64,000 nt of DNA. It comes from Rhodeus uyekii. Taxonomy: Eukaryota; Chordata; Actinopteri; Cypriniformes; Acheilognathidae. A program made the position numbers and the translations under genes. The notes beneath the pieces are model-generated. The model was not told the DNA's origin, made no database searches, and saw nothing but the letters and a program-made list of their open reading frames with translations. Positions 26,301 to 34,429 of this stretch are shown one piece after another (within the stretch, counting starts at the first letter, position 1; the number at the start of each line of letters is the position of its first letter). The DNA is taken from NCBI GenBank assembly GCA_037043235.1, contig JAWRVZ010000239.1, forward strand, positions 558,001-622,000. Reading direction: 5' to 3'.

Positions 26301-29300
26301 CATACCGTATTTTTCGCCATATAAGACGCTACGGAACATAAGACACACCCAATTTTAAAGGAGGAACATCTAGAAAAAAATGCTTATGAACCAAATACTG
26401 TAGTAAAATATTTTATATCAACTGTATAAAGTTAACAGAAGTTTAAGAACAATTTTATGCTGACCATGTAACATATTAAGAACTATCTTTACTCTCATTA
26501 ACAGTCAGTAAAGTCAGTGAACAGTGAAAGTAACAAAAATAAGTCTGTAATGTTTTTATTCGAACCCCAATAATTCCTTTTCTTCGCTGCTATCTGAAAT
26601 GAGGAAGGACAGATCCATGCAGTCATTGTCATCACTTTCTTCCTCACTGGTGTCAAATAAAATGTTGTCTTCTGTTCCATCCAAGGCATTACTAAAAGTC
26701 GTTGTGTTTACTTCATTGTGTTTAAACCTTGTGTATGGTGTGTCTAATAGTTTGTTGCTTTTGTCTTATGGTTACTAAGTGTATTATTATTTACCGTTCC
26801 TTTTCTCTTTGGTTATTCACTTTGTTTGTAAACCGGGAAGTGGGGAATAGGTGACTGTGGCGAGGGGGCGTGGTTCAGTGAGGTCTGCAGCGGGAGAGAG
26901 AGTCGGGAGACGAACCACAGGTGTCTCATTGCAGTAACAGTAACTCATTTCACTCTCTGTGAGTCACGCCTCTTTCTCTCGGTTTCGTTTCACTTCTCTC
27001 AGTTGCACTCGTGAGCCTCGTGTTTTCTGCTTCCGTGGTGACTCGCGTCTCGCCCGGGTCTCTCTCCCCATCTCTCACTTCCCGGCTCAATGCACGGCTC
27101 ATCTCCCCACTCTCTCCCGCTGCAGACCTCGCTGAACCACGCCCCCCTCGCCACAGTCATCACTGTAAAGTCCACCATTGCTCCACACTCGTCATCACCA
27201 CGTCTACGGCTGTGGCCGCGCTCCGTGGATTCTTTATATTTGTCAGATAGGACGCACCAACTTCCCTCCCCCCAGTTTTGGGGAAGAAAAAGTGCGTCTT
27301 ATGCGGCGAAAAATACAGTATATACTGGTGTGAGGGCAGGATAACCTGTCAATCACATGAGATAAACCAAACCATAATCATCCACTCAATTCACCTGGGA
27401 CAAACCCGTCAACTTATTTATACACTACTGTTATTATATATTTTTCTATTCAGCTATTTTCCCTCACTTCAGCAGTCCACGTTTCTGTCTTCTCTCTGTG
27501 TTAAATTTGTTTCAACTCTTCATATTGTTAATAACAGGCTTTTTATCATTGGCTCAAAAGGAAATTGATAAAGTCGAAACAGATTTGGTTGACCAGAAGG
27601 TATAATCCACACCAGCTCTCAGAGAACATAGGGCTTCTGGGCTCAGCCAGGACTCAAACCAGGCAGGGACACAGATACATTATGAACACATTATGAAATT
27701 ATAGTCAGGTAGTCATTTAAACTGTTTGGTACCAAGTCAGGCCTCAAGGCCTCAAAATATTAAATAAAAGGCAAAAAATGTGAATACAACAAGACTGACT
27801 GATATACCCAAAATTATATGAACGTAGTATTTGTTTTTCTGCACTTACTGTTCGGCAACCCCAAGCAGATAAAACCAGAAACAGTCATCAGACATCTGAA
27901 TGTCTCTGCATGCATGGGCCATGCTGTCATGAGCAGAACAAGCACTCACGTCCCTCCAGAGCAGATTGTGACACTGCCGGCGTGACAGATGTTGTCCTCC
28001 ACTGGGAGAATCAGGATGATGAGGAAAGAAATGTAAACACAGCACTGTAGCACACAGAGCTCATTTGCTCAATCATGTTGTTGAAGCACTGGCCAGTGTC
28101 CCTTCTGTTCGATCAGCATCTACACCTTTGTGTGAGAGAGAAAACAAATTTGGTTTAAAATAAGTTCTTGAGATATGGGCACATTTGATATTGCTCAGCA
28201 ACATGTCCCATTTAAAATCCAGACATCCTAAAATTCTAATCAGGAGTTTGCATGAGGGTAAAAACAGTTCCTCATGCAGATTTAATTCATTCATGCCATG
28301 GTCATGTCAATTTGTTGCACTGACCATCAGAAAGCCCATTGGTTTGAAAGCTGTCCGTCATACATCATTAACCTACTGACTATGGGCCGGTTTGTCAACT
28401 CAAGTCAAGTCACCTTTATATATTTATCTTTTTACAATAAAGATTATTTCAAAGCAGCTTTACAGTGGTCACAGGAAAACAATATAAACAAAGTTTGTTT
28501 TGGCTGAACAGCAGCTCTAAAAGAGCAGGCGAATCAATAAAATTGATTAATATTAAGTGTCCCCAACGAAGCAAGCCAGAAAGGACAGAGGCAAGGAACA
28601 AAAACTCCAGCAGGTTACAGAATGAATGAAGAACGGAATGGAGAAAAAAAACCTTGGGAGAAACAAGGCTCAGTCGGGGGACCAGTTCTCCTCAGGTCAA
28701 CAGCCAAACAGTGCATGATTATTATATTGACAACAATTCAGCTCAGAAGTCAGACTGAGATCGGGACACTCAAAATATTTAATCCAGTTCGGTCTGTTTG
28801 GAGATTCATGATCTTCACCGGCGAGGGTTTAGTAGAGTCACAGTCTCTGCAGACACTTCAGGGCTGTGTTGTGCTTGTGTCCAGGTGCATGCCTTCATCT
28901 GATCTGAATACGGCCTGGATCCGGCTGACCACGGCAACCTCGGGATAAACAGAGACTAATATCAGTGTAGATGCCATTCTTATGATGTAACGAGTGTAAT
29001 TTTCCCGGTTCCGGCTGACCTAAATTATGCAGCCTATCAAACATTTTACATGATTCGGATTTAAAAAACTGTATGTACTGTATAATGTGATGTGTATGCC
29101 AGGTTGAGGAAATGTGTTTTTAGTCTAGATTTAAACTGACTGTTCCAGAGTTTAGGAGCTAAATAGGAAAAGGATCGACCGCCAGCAGTTGACTTTGATA
29201 TTCTATATTCTATAAGCTGGTCAGTATTTTGGGATCGCAATAGACCTGAAGGACTATAATGTGTTAAGAGATCGCTCAAGTACTGTGGAGCTAAACCATT

Positions 29301-32300
29301 TTATGCTTTGTAAGTCATTAGCAAGATTTAAAAACATATTCAGTGTTTAATAGGAAGCCAGTGCAGGTTTGACAGAACTGGGTTAATATGCTCATACTTC
29401 CTGGTTCTAGTAAGAACTCGAGCTGCTGCATTTTGGACCAGCTGGAATTTGTTTATTAAGCATGCAGGGGGTTACCTAGTAGAGCATTACAATAATCTAG
29501 CCTTGAACTCATGAAGTAACTTTTCCGCATTTGTCTTTGAGAGCATATGTCGCAATTTAGATATATTTTTAATATGGAAGAATGCCGTTTTACAGATGCT
29601 AGAAACGTGGTTTTCAAATGAAAGATTGGTATCAAGGAACACACCCAGGTTTCTAACTGACGATGAAGACTTGAAGGTTTATGGGCGCAAAATGTCGCTG
29701 AAAGTCTGATAATGTGCACTTTTAATAATATATTCAGTAAATTCATCCATATGGTTTTATAAACTGCTAATGTCATGTGCTATAAGTAAAATGTCACATT
29801 ATTTTGTAGTATTTCCTTATAGACTGAAAACGTGAGCGATTTGATTTTTTTCAATTTGTTATTGATTTTGACACTGCATGTTTCTTCATAATGGTCAGAC
29901 CACTATTTTTATATTTATATTTCATATTCATAAGCAGTGCAGCTATTTTCATATTAATCTACTCAATGTTTTCCCCATCTGTGATAATAGGACAGTTGTA
30001 TTAATGTAACGTTTTTGATTTTATGACTCTTTAAAAATAGATCAATACATTTTAATAGAGTAGTTCAAAACCTGAGGTGAAATCAATATATTGTTTGAAA
30101 TTTTGGGTTACCCTGGCACTGTTGCACAGATGTTAAGCTGCTCATTCTCGTTGTAATGTAGTCATTGGTGTGTGTGTGTGAGAGAGAGAGAGAGAGAAAC
30201 AGTTGTTGAGGTGTTCTGACTGCTTGCTAGGGCATTGCTATATGGTTACTAAGGTGTTATGATTGATCGTGTGCTGCTATGCAGTTGCTAAAGTGTTCTT
30301 CCTAGGGTATGTCTATGCAGTAAGGTGTTTTAGCACATTTCTCCCCAGCAATGTGCTAAGATGTTCTAGATGATTGCTAATGTGGGTGGTTGCTTACCGC
30401 CCACCATAGTTGCTGATCCTGTGGGTGCTTGGGGGATATTCTCCATTCATTTTATCCAATCAAAAAAACAAAACAAAAAAAAAGCATTGAGATTTGGGAA
30501 TATGCGTTTTAGTTTGTTCGGTAATCGTAGGTGAAGGGTGAACCAACTCCAGAGTAAGGTCCCCTTTAAAAACGCATACTTTCCTTTCAATTTTCGTGTC
30601 ATGAACTCTCCCAATAAATTATTTATTAAATCTACATTAAACCACTGTTAATTTTAAAGTATTATTAAAATTAGTTATATTATGCTTTTTCAACTTTAGT
30701 TAGTGTGTAATGTTTCATAAAAAAGATCTGCAAGGTTACACAGCTCAAATGGAAGATATTTTAACATAATCCACTTTTCAAGAACTGCAACCAACATCTC
30801 ATTTTTTTTATAGAGAGGAGCTGTAATCATTTAATAATTAATGTAAAAAATTTTTTTTGAACAATCAAGCATGAAAACATTTTCTATTACTCGACAAAAA
30901 CAAAATAAAGACTTCATAAAAAGGCATAATAGGACCCTTTTAACAGAAAAGTAAGCATACTGAACTTGGGATTTGGCATTGCAGAAAGCGTGCAAAGAGC
31001 ACTCCTTTTATAATCCTGTATATCCAATAATAAGCTGTCACTCTTATTCACTGCGCTTATCACGATCTCACAAAGCTCTGTTATAATAGTCACCTTTATT
31101 TACTGTTTTTACAAAACAGACTGTTTCACAGAAGTTTTGCAGAGATAACAGGAAAGTAATGCAACAGAGTTTGTTTTGGCTGTATAGTAGCTCTAGAGGA
31201 AAATCGTGTCATTGTCCAACTTAAGTACGTTCAGTGTTGATTCATATCTGTCGTAAAAGTAATTAGTTCTTAATTTAGACAATTTACTTATACAGCAGCC
31301 ATGATGCCATTGTTTTGCTCAGTTCAGTTCTCATACAATGGTGTTAATGCAGTCAGATCAATCATATTGTTGAATATTAAACGTCCCCAACATAATTTAC
31401 ATAATGTCTACACTTTGTCATAATAAACAAAGCTGACTGCGCAATGAATCTCTTATTTACATCATGTCTACACCTTGTTCAGAATACACTCAACGTTAAA
31501 AAAACCGCCTGAGTTTTTGTTCAGTGCTAACTTGATTGTCTATTGCGTTCAAGAAATCATGACATATGTTTGTGATTGGCTACATTGCTCAATGCTCCAA
31601 AACGCTTTGTAAATAGAAACCTTTGACGCTCTCCAAAGTGCAAACACATGTGCACCGGATCGTTTGTTAAATCTGTTTTACCAATATGCTAATTTTACAG
31701 AGAAAACTGATCCTAGATGTGCAGTTATGGGCATATGTATTGCGCAAAATGTATTGTGGTCTCGGATGAATAATTTTTTTGGAAAAGCAATTGCAGAACG
31801 AAGACCAAAGAGAAGTGAACAAAAAAAAAAAAAGAAAATGGAAGAGAGTGCAAAATGCATAGGAATAAACCAAAGGAAAACAAAGTTTTGTGCATTATAA
31901 TTTTCTATTGTTTTTAAAGTTTTGATTCTTGCTTATTTAATTTTTTTACGATCATTATATTTTGATCCATGACCACGTTGTTTGCTATTCTGATCATTTT
32001 GCATTATATTTTTCAGTTTGTTCTGAATGATGCATTTTTAAATATCTGTTTCACGTGTATTGTTTTTTTAATCCTTGACCGCAATACATTTGCCGTTAAT
32101 TTGATGCCATAGCAGTGGTCCATGGCCAGAGGAAGGCTAGACCTTGACCAGCCACACGCTCTGTCTATGTTGGTAATGTATTTGCAGTCCAACTGGCATG
32201 GAGTGTGATCCCCTAAATGCACCCTAAGTTTAGTTCTCATTGCAAATTGCATCATGCTTTGCATAAACTACAAGCTCTAAAAGCAGATGATGCTTGTTAA

Positions 32301-33068
32301 CCAATTTGTTTCCATCTCTTTTTATTGGTGAATGACATTGTGCATGACATCCATAGTCATTAATCTTTCTGTGTGACTCTAGCATACATTGAGGATCTGG
32401 CCCGGAGTGTGGAGCAGAGCAGGCGTCTTATTATCGTCTTGACCCCCGAGTTTGTAGCCCGTCGTGGTTGGAGCATCTTCCAGTTTGAGCCACGGCTGCA
32501 CAACATGCTGGTGACGGGTGAAATCAAGGTGATTATGATCGAATGCTCGGACCTCCGCAGCGTCATCAACTACCAGGAAGTAGAAGATCTCAAGCACACC
32601 ATCCGAGTGCTGTCGCTCATTAAGTGGCATGGTCCCAAAAGCAACCAACTGAAATCCAAGTTCTGGAAGCAGGTCCTGTACGAGATGCCAGCTAAGAAAA
32701 AAGAGACCATGTCCCGCCGACAAGTCATGGACTCAGGTGAGCAAGGGCTGTTTGGTGACCTGCAGGCTGTATCTACGGTAGCCATGACTGCGACTCCAAC
32801 GTCGCTAGCGCCATCTCATGTTGAAATACCAGACTATAATGAGTCCGGCCACCTGCAAATGCACCATTTCTGCCGCAACTATGAATATGAGTTGCCCACC
32901 ACTGCTATAGCCACGCTCAGCGGCCGTCACATGTACTGCAGTTTGCCCATGACACTGCTGAACGGACGTCTGACGCAAAATAACATTGAGAAAGCCAAGA
33001 AAGATATTCACTTGAACAGCCCATTTGTACAGCTGTCTGGACAAGAACTTTCCAGTGATATCTGGTAG
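4631..33068 (+). CDS. il1rapl2: il1rapl2, 3' half (five exons: third Ig domain, transmembrane segment, TIR domain, tail)
   Basis: The product is a type I membrane protein of the IL-1 receptor family. Family knowledge: IL1RAPL proteins are synaptic organisers that bind PTP-delta-type partners outside the cell and signal through a cytoplasmic TIR domain. Seen here: coding exons 4631-4760, 12738-12883, 19651-19791, 25559-25729 and 32383-33068. All have AG/GT borders and the codon phases join without a break. Order: Ig domain with the Cys-Arg-Ala-Phe-Phe and Gly-Asn-Tyr-Thr-Cys motifs, transmembrane helix, TIR with YDAYLSYTKVD, RRGWSIF and FWKQVLYEMP. Between the paralogues, the ending SSDIW fits IL1RAPL2 better than IL1RAPL1, which I recall ending SVIW. 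The following nrk-like gene agrees with human Xq22.3 order. Earlier exons (signal peptide, Ig1, Ig2) must lie upstream of the window. Alternative: another IL1RAPL paralogue or a genome-duplicate copy. Confidence 0.82.
5289..5380 (+). repeat. remnant of a retroposon 3' tail
   Basis: GGACTGGCCATCCATCCAGG, GTGTTTCCCTGCCT and CAGCACCCCAGTGACCCTAA recall the 'ggactggcgacctgtccagggtg...ccgcgaccctg' tails of widespread vertebrate LINE/SINE families. Fragment only. Confidence 0.4.
5560..6915. mobile_element. possible non-autonomous DNA transposon interrupted by a solo LTR
   Basis: The left end CTGAGACCTTGTCCACAATA and the reverse complement of the right end (CTCAGGCCACGTCTACATTA) are imperfect inverted repeats resembling a common fish MITE family. 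No transposase is seen. A solo LTR at 6170-6753 sits inside. Boundaries are approximate. Confidence 0.4.
6170..6753 (+). mobile_element. solo LTR (Gypsy-like), 584 bp, with 4-bp target duplication
   Basis: Begins TGTGACGG and ends CATCACA (TG...CA with short inverted ends). It is flanked by ATAT at 6166-6169 and ATAT at 6754-6757. It is GC-richer than the surroundings. A TATTTAGA element and ATTAAA hexamer (about 6640-6695) could serve as promoter and polyadenylation signals. Orientation is inferred from these. Confidence 0.7.
7408..7903 (-). pseudogene. DIRS tyrosine recombinase remnant
   Basis: The segment reading ...STRSVAASKALIAGLSLADV then CNVAGWS matches the C-terminal catalytic region (the Arg of the HxxR box lies just before SVAAS). 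In-frame stops are present upstream, for example around 7640. Confidence 0.7.
8000..9350 (-). pseudogene. DIRS reverse transcriptase / RNase H remnant
   Basis: Several overlapping minus-strand fragments belong to one ancestral pol frame. The RT YIDDWLILAQSR box survives as INNWLILAQSR, so the catalytic Asp residues are lost as well as the frame. Confidence 0.72.
9735..10550 (-). repeat. LTR-like dispersed repeat, copy 1
   Basis: Reads on the minus strand as GTCGAGCGTTCTCGAGTCAT, CAGTTTCGGTTTTGTGCCGG and GACTCTCTTGTCCGTG, and ends near a CATTTAATAAGA polyadenylation-like stretch. It is homologous to copies at 11970-12716 and 20840-21655. A unit of about 55 bp containing CGATGTAAACATGAACAAAT is present three times at about 10085-10240. 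No ORF of note. Confidence 0.65.
10560..11960. other. intronic sequence, nothing recognised
   Basis: AT-rich sequence between two inverted LTR-like copies. No coding or structured feature seen. Confidence 0.5.
11970..12716 (+). repeat. LTR-like dispersed repeat, copy 2
   Basis: Same family as 9735-10550 in the opposite orientation: GTCGAGCGTTCTTGAGTTCT, TTCAGTTTCGGTTTTGTGCT, CTCTCTTGTCCGTGTG. It has TATTTTTATT promoter-like DNA and an AATAAAG signal near 12654, and ends CCTGACA at about 12714. The il1rapl2 exon begins 21-22 bp further on. Confidence 0.68.
12738..12883 (+). CDS. il1rapl2: il1rapl2 exon: second half of the third Ig domain
   Basis: 146 nt between acceptor tgtgtttgtgcag and donor gtaaat. 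It begins in the split Arg codon and encodes VVREFLGEKEVELSLIFDAV, then the Ig signature DMGNYTCNVEN with the second disulfide cysteine, then GRGSGSAILQKK. It matches the corresponding IL1RAPL exon in length and content. A dispersed LTR-like repeat ends only about 21 bp upstream, so the pyrimidine tract and probably the branch point lie in or beside transposon-derived DNA. Confidence 0.86.
13015..13565 (-). repeat. LINE 3' untranslated tail with short internal repeats
   Basis: CAACTTTATTGTTATTACAC, GGCAACGAAATGCAGTTTAG and CTAACCAGAAGTGCAATAGC form the conserved 3' end seen in many fish LINEs of this type. It is followed by degenerate repeats of TACAGGT/TATAAAT and GTAAACAGTTGTTACTG. Confidence 0.7.
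13570..15155. repeat. G-rich minisatellite in the LINE 3' region
   Basis: Dozens of variable copies of a core GAGGGGAGTGGGATGGTGG followed by a GGGGG-rich spacer and AGAGGAGTCTAT. The whole 1.6 kb is strongly purine/G-biased on the + strand. Long open frames on both strands here are by-products of the repeat. Confidence 0.95.
15163..15767 (-). pseudogene. LINE reverse transcriptase, displaced C-terminal part
   Basis: After the deletion point the former pol frame continues as RANENNLLLNTTKTKELIVD, SFKFLGIHISADMTW, LRTLRKNQLSSAILVNFYRC, WYGCCSVAERKALQRVVKTA and LFSLLPSGRRFRCLR. These are the RT thumb and C-terminal segments of L2-type LINEs. There is no internal stop, but the frame differs from the upstream ORF. 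Confidence 0.82.
15752..17959 (-). CDS. LINE ORF2-like protein: endonuclease plus truncated reverse transcriptase, 735 aa
   Basis: N-terminus: a hydrophobic stretch at residues 15-33 (FCNFAVLLLLISGLFV), then a basic cluster at about 82-97. Next an APE-type endonuclease with TETWLN, GDFNHS and SDHISLF; its first motif reads ADVRSL rather than the usual ANVRSL. The RT part has AAGPDNIPGRVL, NDYRPVALTPIIMKCFER, HQFAYRSNRSTEDA and motif A FVDISSAFNTI (from about residue 670). It stops after LNTGVPQG at QRK, because a deletion joins the B motif directly to the thumb region and shifts frame. The FADD catalytic box is absent. It would nick and copy target DNA in an intact relative; here RT activity is not possible. 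Confidence 0.85.
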   Translation of the reverse strand: MAARVHREARGLSSFCNFAVLLLLISGLFVQNSCAFTSYTRSELLDIGLQISDGFMDNLRLLPEIARTPEAAHSSRPGGSARRRRRDRKQRRGKRGGLSARLKLTPHRLSLPSIFLADVRSLVNKMDEIRLNMTHSKRLLNCNVLIFTETWLNSGIPDSTIELTGHHTLRADRTIDGSGKTRGGGLCIYINKAWCTNSAVVGSHCSANLEFLMVKCRPFYLPREFTSTIITAAYVPPDADAKIAMKELYAAISKQQTLHPEAAFIVAGDFNHSNLKTVLPKFHQNVSCHTRGNKTLDHVYTNMAGAYVATPLPHLGQSDHISLFLTPKYSPLINRVKPSVKTIKVWPAGVDFTLQERFLHTDWSMFASQATSGAHTDIDCYTSSVLDYINTTIDSVTTQKQITTYPNQKPWMNREVRLLLKTRNTAFRSGDTQAYSTSRANLKRGIKKAKHCYKLKIEGHFSNSDPRRMWQGIQAISDYKPTHSTPAATDVNFLNELNDFYARFERDNRETATKLKPSADHPPITLLSTDVCKALSRISTYKAAGPDNIPGRVLRACAEQLAGVFTDIFNLSLAQAAVPTCFKCTSIVPVPKHSSPRCPNDYRPVALTPIIMKCFERLVLEHLKDSIPPTLDSHQFAYRSNRSTEDAVAMALHSVLTHLDNKNSYARMLFVDISSAFNTIIPTKLIVKLEDLGIKTSLCNWILDFLTNRPQNVRSGSTCSTSITLNTGVPQGQRK
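17990..18420. other. sequence resembling a DNA-transposon fragment
   Basis: AACCTGAGGTAACTTTCAGG, GTAGCCATAGCAACTAAACC and CCTGGAGCAGGTAGC resemble ends of fish Harbinger-type repeats. No transposase. A 16-bp segment (GGCGGTACATAGGGAA) is duplicated near 18319-18364. Confidence 0.3.
19140..19265 (+). repeat. tRNA-derived SINE fragment
   Basis: GCGGGTTCGATTCTCAATAC contains a good RNA polymerase III B box (GGTTCGATTC). The region before it resembles a decayed A box. It is too degenerate to be a tRNA gene. Confidence 0.45.
19651..19791 (+). CDS. il1rapl2: il1rapl2 exon: transmembrane helix and juxtamembrane segment
   Basis: 141 nt, acceptor ttctcatgtag, donor gtacgt. It encodes ELVGGLGAIMLLLGIFTAIY, a single hydrophobic helix of about 20 residues, followed by the positive stop-transfer region KCYNVEIMLCYRRHFG and an acidic stretch SDEADDD. 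This is the IL1RAPL pattern, in which the Lys-Cys-Tyr after the helix is conserved. The split Asp codon (G|AC) ties it to both neighbouring exons. Confidence 0.86.
20844..21656 (+). repeat. LTR-like dispersed repeat, copy 3
   Basis: Starts near CTGTCACATTCGCTC and ends ACCTGACA. It shares with copy 2 the order of blocks CCTTGTTATTGTTTGATTTG, CCACCTGTTCTCC, CCTCGTGTTTGCTGTCCTGT, TTTTTGTTTGAG, ATAATAAAGAAAG and GAGTCCTCGC. The TATA-like and polyadenylation-like signals suit an LTR. It carries a long foldback at 21139-21288. Confidence 0.65.
21139..21288. repeat. long inverted repeat (hairpin-forming) inside LTR-like copy 3
   Basis: Arms 21171-21202 and 21225-21256 pair over 32 nt with a single mismatch around a 22-nt loop; weaker pairing extends outward to about 21140 and 21288. 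Copy 2 has only one arm. Confidence 0.85.
22107..23279. mobile_element. non-autonomous DNA transposon with CAGTGGAGTT ends
   Basis: Begins CAGTGGAGTTCACTTATCTC after TA and ends with the reverse complement CAGTGGAGTTTGG. About 1.17 kb, no transposase ORF. The ends recall pogo/Tigger-like (Tc1/mariner superfamily) elements. The right flank is a TA microsatellite. Subterminal GGTTATCTC repeats are present. Confidence 0.55.
23280..23337. repeat. TA microsatellite
   Basis: Uninterrupted TA dinucleotides directly beside the right end of the transposon at 22107-23279. Confidence 0.95.
24070..24420 (-). mobile_element. LTR (3' LTR-like) with adjacent polypurine tract
   Basis: On the minus strand the unit begins TGTCACAGTCTCATCGTG near 24418 and contains a GATAATAAAGTACTTC polyadenylation region. 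It is preceded by GTGGGAGGGGACGTTC, a good polypurine tract at about 24420-24436. That arrangement fits the 3' LTR of a Gypsy-type element of which little else remains. Confidence 0.5.
25020..25345 (+). repeat. dispersed repeat family A, copy 1
   Basis: AATGTAAAAGCTCTTTCATG, ATTCTGGGCCACAGAAGAAT and GTCATTTTTGCTTATTGG correspond block by block to 52640-52880 and, inverted, to 34650-35070. Probably a non-autonomous DNA element. Confidence 0.55.
25559..25729 (+). CDS. il1rapl2: il1rapl2 exon: N-terminal part of the TIR domain
   Basis: 171 nt, acceptor cctttcag, donor gtaaga. It encodes TIR box 1 (YDAYLSYTKVD), then an acidic loop, ALEILPDVLEKHYGYKLFI and PHRDLIPSS (box 2 region with the BB loop). 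The TIR domain acts in the cytoplasm as a protein interaction module. Some TIR domains have NADase activity, but nothing here shows that for this protein. Confidence 0.88.
25730..26300. other. intronic sequence with a possible MITE fragment
   Basis: At 26000-26180, GGGCTGTACCACAAAGTGAG and CCTCATTATAAACTTTTGTC resemble fish Harbinger-type MITE ends. Nothing else recognised. Confidence 0.25.
26556..26699 (-). pseudogene. pogo-like transposase, C-terminal tail only
   Basis: An open frame without a start codon reads NALDGTEDNILFD, a run of acidic residues, and ends KELLGFE before a stop. The LDGTED motif and acidic LGFE ending are typical of DDE transposases of fish pogo-like elements. The catalytic domain is missing, lost by internal deletion. 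Confidence 0.65.
26850..27160. repeat. foldback repeat nested in the pogo-like element
   Basis: The left arm GTGACTGTGGCGAGGGGGCG, TGGTTCAGTGAGGTCTGCAG and its inverted match CTGCAGACCTCGCTGAACCA, CGCCCCCCTCGCCACAGTCA pair over about 50 bp. It is GC-rich within an AT-rich host. Confidence 0.75.
27560..28390. other. intronic sequence, nothing recognised
   Basis: No domain-bearing frame or repeat structure recognised. Confidence 0.4.
28395..29780 (-). mobile_element. LINE 3' fragment (RT C-terminus and 3' UTR)
   Basis: Minus-strand frames give MSSRLDYCNALLGNP, LLTHYSPSGLLRSQNTDQLI and ISKSTAGGRSFSYLAPKLWN, which are C-terminal RT landmarks of an L2-like fish LINE. The left end, AGTCAAGTCACCTTTATATA, is the 3' terminus shared with 31090-31400 and 57670-58770. 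Several frameshifts. Confidence 0.72.
29780..31085. other. intronic sequence with decayed short repeats
   Basis: At 30205-30420 motifs such as TTGCTAAGGTGTTCT and GGTTACTAAGGTGTT recur, the remains of a known type of fish minisatellite. A TG/GA microsatellite lies at 30168-30197. Confidence 0.45.
31090..31400 (-). repeat. LINE 3' UTR fragment
   Basis: GTCACCTTTATTTACTGTTT, GAGTTTGTTTTGGCTGTATA and GTAGCTCTAGAGGA match the 3' terminal blocks of the LINE copies at 28395 and 57670. Confidence 0.6.
31400..32382. other. intronic sequence, nothing recognised
   Basis: Last il1rapl2 intron. The open frame at 31664-31900 shows no recognised domain and is not called. Confidence 0.4.
32383..33068 (+). 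CDS. il1rapl2: il1rapl2 last coding exon: C-terminal TIR half and long cytoplasmic tail
   Basis: 686 nt from acceptor gtgactctag to stop TAG at 33066-33068. It starts inside a split Thr codon (TYIEDL). It completes the TIR domain: EQSRRLIIVLTPEFV, the RRGWSIFQFE strand, MLVTGEIKVIMIE, and box 3 FWKQVLYEMP. A tail of about 130 residues follows, with DSGEQGLFGDLQ, MYCSLPMTLLNG and the terminal SSDIW. This tail is the hallmark that separates IL1RAPL1/2 from other IL-1 receptors and is known to bind neuronal calcium sensor and PSD-95-type partners in IL1RAPL1. The ending favours IL1RAPL2. Confidence 0.88.
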
Positions 33069-33173
33069 AGGACCTCGCAGCGATCACCCAGCGGGCCTGA
33101 AACATAGCTTTGTCAATATCATCTTTTCTTCCTTTTTATCTGCATGATTTCATCTAGCTAAGATTAAAACACA

Positions 33174-33205
<32 letters not shown>

Positions 33206-33891
33206 CTAAAGAGACACGATTTATCTCATTTTCTTCCAACCTTTAGTGTTTTCATACTTTGTTTGGACAGTTATTATGCCATGTACAGAGATTCCATGAA
33301 CATGACACTGCATCTGCATTTTCAAGTGAACCGATATTAAGGGTTTTAATTGACTTTAGTTGTTATAGCACAATAATGTAAAGACACATCAGCTCTGAGC
33401 TGTGAAAAGTATTACGTTCTATTTATGCAAATAAATACTATTCAAATCTAATAAGCACATTAATTGTTTGTAGCTAGTAAGGAGAAGGTATTTAGAGTAC
33501 ATACATAGACAGCTTATCATTTGCCTTATTTCCTGATTGTTTGTTTTATGTTTTTCATACATGATTGATGGTTAATATGGTGTATCTGGTACTAAAAATT
33601 GAGCATTTAAGGGTTGTTAATGATCTAACAGGTTTTATCATTAACACTAATTGATGCTCATTATCATTTTATTGAATTTGTCTGCTATTTTGACCTCTTA
33701 AAGAAATTGAAAATAACTAAAATCATTGATTTAACTTTGTATACTAATGACTAGTATCCCATTTTACCCTTCAGATATAGTGATATGTGGAAGAGGAAGT
33801 ATTTAAATATCCAAGCTGTTATTTAACAAATTTTCACAAACCCAGTAGTTTGTCTGATTCACAGGTTTTTGGTTTTAAATGAGCAAATAAA
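33069..33891 (+). promoter_or_regulatory. il1rapl2: il1rapl2 3' UTR with candidate polyadenylation signals
   Basis: AT-rich sequence after the stop codon. AATAAA hexamers are seen at 33430-33435 and 33886-33891. A CA microsatellite and a poly-A run lie at about 33171-33205. Which signal is used cannot be told from sequence; the first gives a 3' UTR of about 0.4 kb. A much longer UTR would run into the promoter of the next gene. Confidence 0.5.
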
Positions 33892-34059
33892 TTATTTGTA
33901 AAATACCTTGCAAAAAAGAATTGTTGTCAGACCAACACAATAAATAAATAAATATATGAATAATTCAATCAGAGAGATGCTTTTTAATTTCAAGAGAAAC
34001 TGAAGAAATTTGTAATTTTTATGTTGTAATATGATAAAGTAATGGAAACTTGTTTCCAC

Positions 34060-34330
34060 CCTTGAATACAAAATAAAAAAGATAATTTCTACTTTTTATC
34101 TCACAATTCTGACTTTTGCCTTGCAATTGCAAGTTTATATCTCACTATTCTGACTTGTGTTCTGGCAATTGCAGGTTTGTATTCTGATTTTGACTTTTTT
34201 CAAAGCAATTGAGAGTTTATATCTCACAATTCTGACTTCTTTTACTCACAATTTTCTTGTGATTGCAACTTTGTTTATCTTTCCTTTATCTTTTTTATCA
34301 ACTGGGAATTTGTCTTGGGAGCAGCTACTG
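34060..34330 (+). repeat. degenerate tandem repeat of the CAATTCTGACTTTT type, left block
   Basis: Repeated TATCTCACAATTCTGACTT and TTGCAATTGCAAGTTTATAT units, a pattern common in cyprinid intergenic DNA. A second block lies at 35090-35350. Confidence 0.7.
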
Positions 34331-34429
34331 AGTTACATAATCAGATTTTAATCATAATTAATTTTAATAAATTTTAAATTTACAACAAAATATCTGAGGT
34401 ACTTTTTCAAAAAAGTTTTGAAAAAGCTT

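Larger units (their letters stand above)
26305..27318 (-). mobile_element. pogo-like DNA transposon, internally deleted, TA-flanked
   Basis: Ends are CCGTATTTTTCGCC...ATAAGACGC and its inverted match GCGTCTTATGCGGCGAAAAA, TACAG. TA dinucleotides border both ends (26303-26304, 27319-27320). A minus-strand segment encodes the C-terminal tail of a pogo/Tigger-type transposase. A foldback repeat lies inside the right half. Confidence 0.68.

Noticed and set aside
31664..31900. Open frame of 78 codons in the last il1rapl2 intron.
   Set aside because: No recognised domain and a Lys run from poly-A; no supporting context.
4631..33068. Calling the receptor il1rapl1.
   Set aside because: The C-terminal SSDIW and the adjacent nrk-like gene fit il1rapl2 better, though a definitive tree was not possible.
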